62,000 nucleotides of DNA, taken from assembly GCA_009760855.2 (NCBI GenBank), contig WPIO01000240.1:1-62000 (forward strand), given 5' to 3'. Position 1 is the first letter of the stretch; each line of letters starts with the position of its first letter. Positions 61,481-62,000 of this stretch are shown one piece after another. The notes beneath the pieces are model-generated. The model ran no database searches, had not been told where the DNA came from, and saw only the letters and a program-made list of their open reading frames with translations. Position numbers and translations under genes: made by a program. Origin of the DNA: Cristatella mucedo. Lineage: Eukaryota; Bryozoa; Phylactolaemata; Cristatellidae.

Positions 61481-62000
61481 CAAACACTGGCAGCAGCTAT
61501 ATCTGGCAGCAGCTCACCTGGGCAGCAGCTCATCCTAGCAGCAGCTCTTGCTAGCAGAAGCTTATCCTCGCAGCAGCGCATTCTGGCAGTAGCTCTCTCT
61601 GGCAGTAGGTCACCCTTAAAGCAGCTCACCCTGGAAGCAACTTACACTGGGAGGAGCTCACCTAGGCAGGAGCTCACCCTGGCAGGAGCTCATCCGGCAG
61701 CTGCTCACACTGGCAGCAGCTCACACTGGCAGCAGCTCACCGTTACAGCAGGTCATCGAGCCAGCAGCTCTCCGTGGCAGAAACCCTTGCAGCAGCTCAA
61801 TCTGGCGGCAGCTCACCATGGCAGCTGCTCACCCTGAGAGGAGCTCACCGTCGCCGGAGCTCACCCTGGAAGCAGCTCACCCTTATAGCAGGTCACCGAG
61901 GCAGCAGCTCTTCCTGGCAGAAGCTTAGCCTTGCAGCAGCTCAATCAGGCAGCAGCTCACCGTGGCAGCAGCTCACCGAAGTGGCAGCTCTCCCTAGCAT

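Larger units (their letters stand above)
50155..62000. repeat. Long degenerate 16-bp minisatellite (GGCAGCAGCTCACCCT)n
   Basis: From AGCTGCTCACCCAGG to the end of the window the sequence is a 16-bp repeat with consensus GGCAGCAGCTCACCCT, roughly 740 units. Perfect runs are rare; the clearest is 54035-54090. Common variants change CTCACC to CTCTCC, CTTACC or CACACC, and GCAGCAG to GCAGGAG or GCAGAAG. Indels shift the phase in places. Three units make 48 bp without a stop, so all frames give open stretches with the same 16-residue period (SSSPWQQLTLAAAHPG-like). These are not proteins. The array continues past the window. Its divergence contrasts with the uniform 14-bp and 17-bp arrays. Confidence 0.96.

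Overview
This window is animal (metazoan) nuclear DNA made almost entirely of non-coding repeats. I find no intact protein-coding gene and no rRNA, tRNA, CRISPR array or bacterial feature. The only recognisable coding relic is a 5'-truncated, frameshifted fragment of a non-LTR retrotransposon reverse transcriptase at 42171-42995. It resembles the CR1/L2/Rex-like group of LINEs, which is common in fishes, other aquatic vertebrates and many marine invertebrates. I cannot name the species. Nearly all long open frames here are products of repeat units that lack stop codons.

Layout, left to right. (1) 1-42170 is a satellite array with a ~133-bp monomer, all in one orientation, organised into two related higher-order repeats (HORs). 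HOR-A is 18 monomers, ~2.41 kb. HOR-B is 21 monomers, ~2.80 kb, and equals HOR-A plus three adjacent extra monomers. The order is A (1-2410), B (truncated copy 2491-5186, then eight complete copies 5187-27565), a B/A hybrid unit (27566-29978), then A again (29979-42170). B copies are nearly identical, so they look like the youngest layer, nested in register inside an older A array. (2) 42171-42995 is the LINE fragment, which sits at the edge of the homogenised array. (3) 42996-43970 holds about seven diverged monomers with no HOR. (4) 43971-50154 is a mosaic: a 15-bp minisatellite, a 14-bp G-rich minisatellite in two sequence blocks, a GT microsatellite, an inverted pair of ~146-bp dispersed repeats, a possible solo LTR, two direct copies of a ~491-bp repeat, two very diverged relic monomers of the same 133-bp satellite, and a nearly perfect 17-bp minisatellite. 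(5) 50155-62000 (end of window) is a degenerate 16-bp minisatellite of roughly 740 units with kilobase-scale internal duplications and a 249-bp triplication.

Interpretation (inference): the gradient from a young HOR core through an older HOR and diverged monomers to isolated relics is the pattern known at the edges of centromeric satellite arrays. The cluster of GC-rich minisatellites beside it would fit pericentromeric or chromosome-end heterochromatin. The monomer, its 18/21-mer organisation and its conserved core (TTTCCGGAAGAAAA followed by an ACGCGT site) are the best candidates for an undescribed system, namely a candidate centromeric satellite. Centromere function is not shown by sequence alone.
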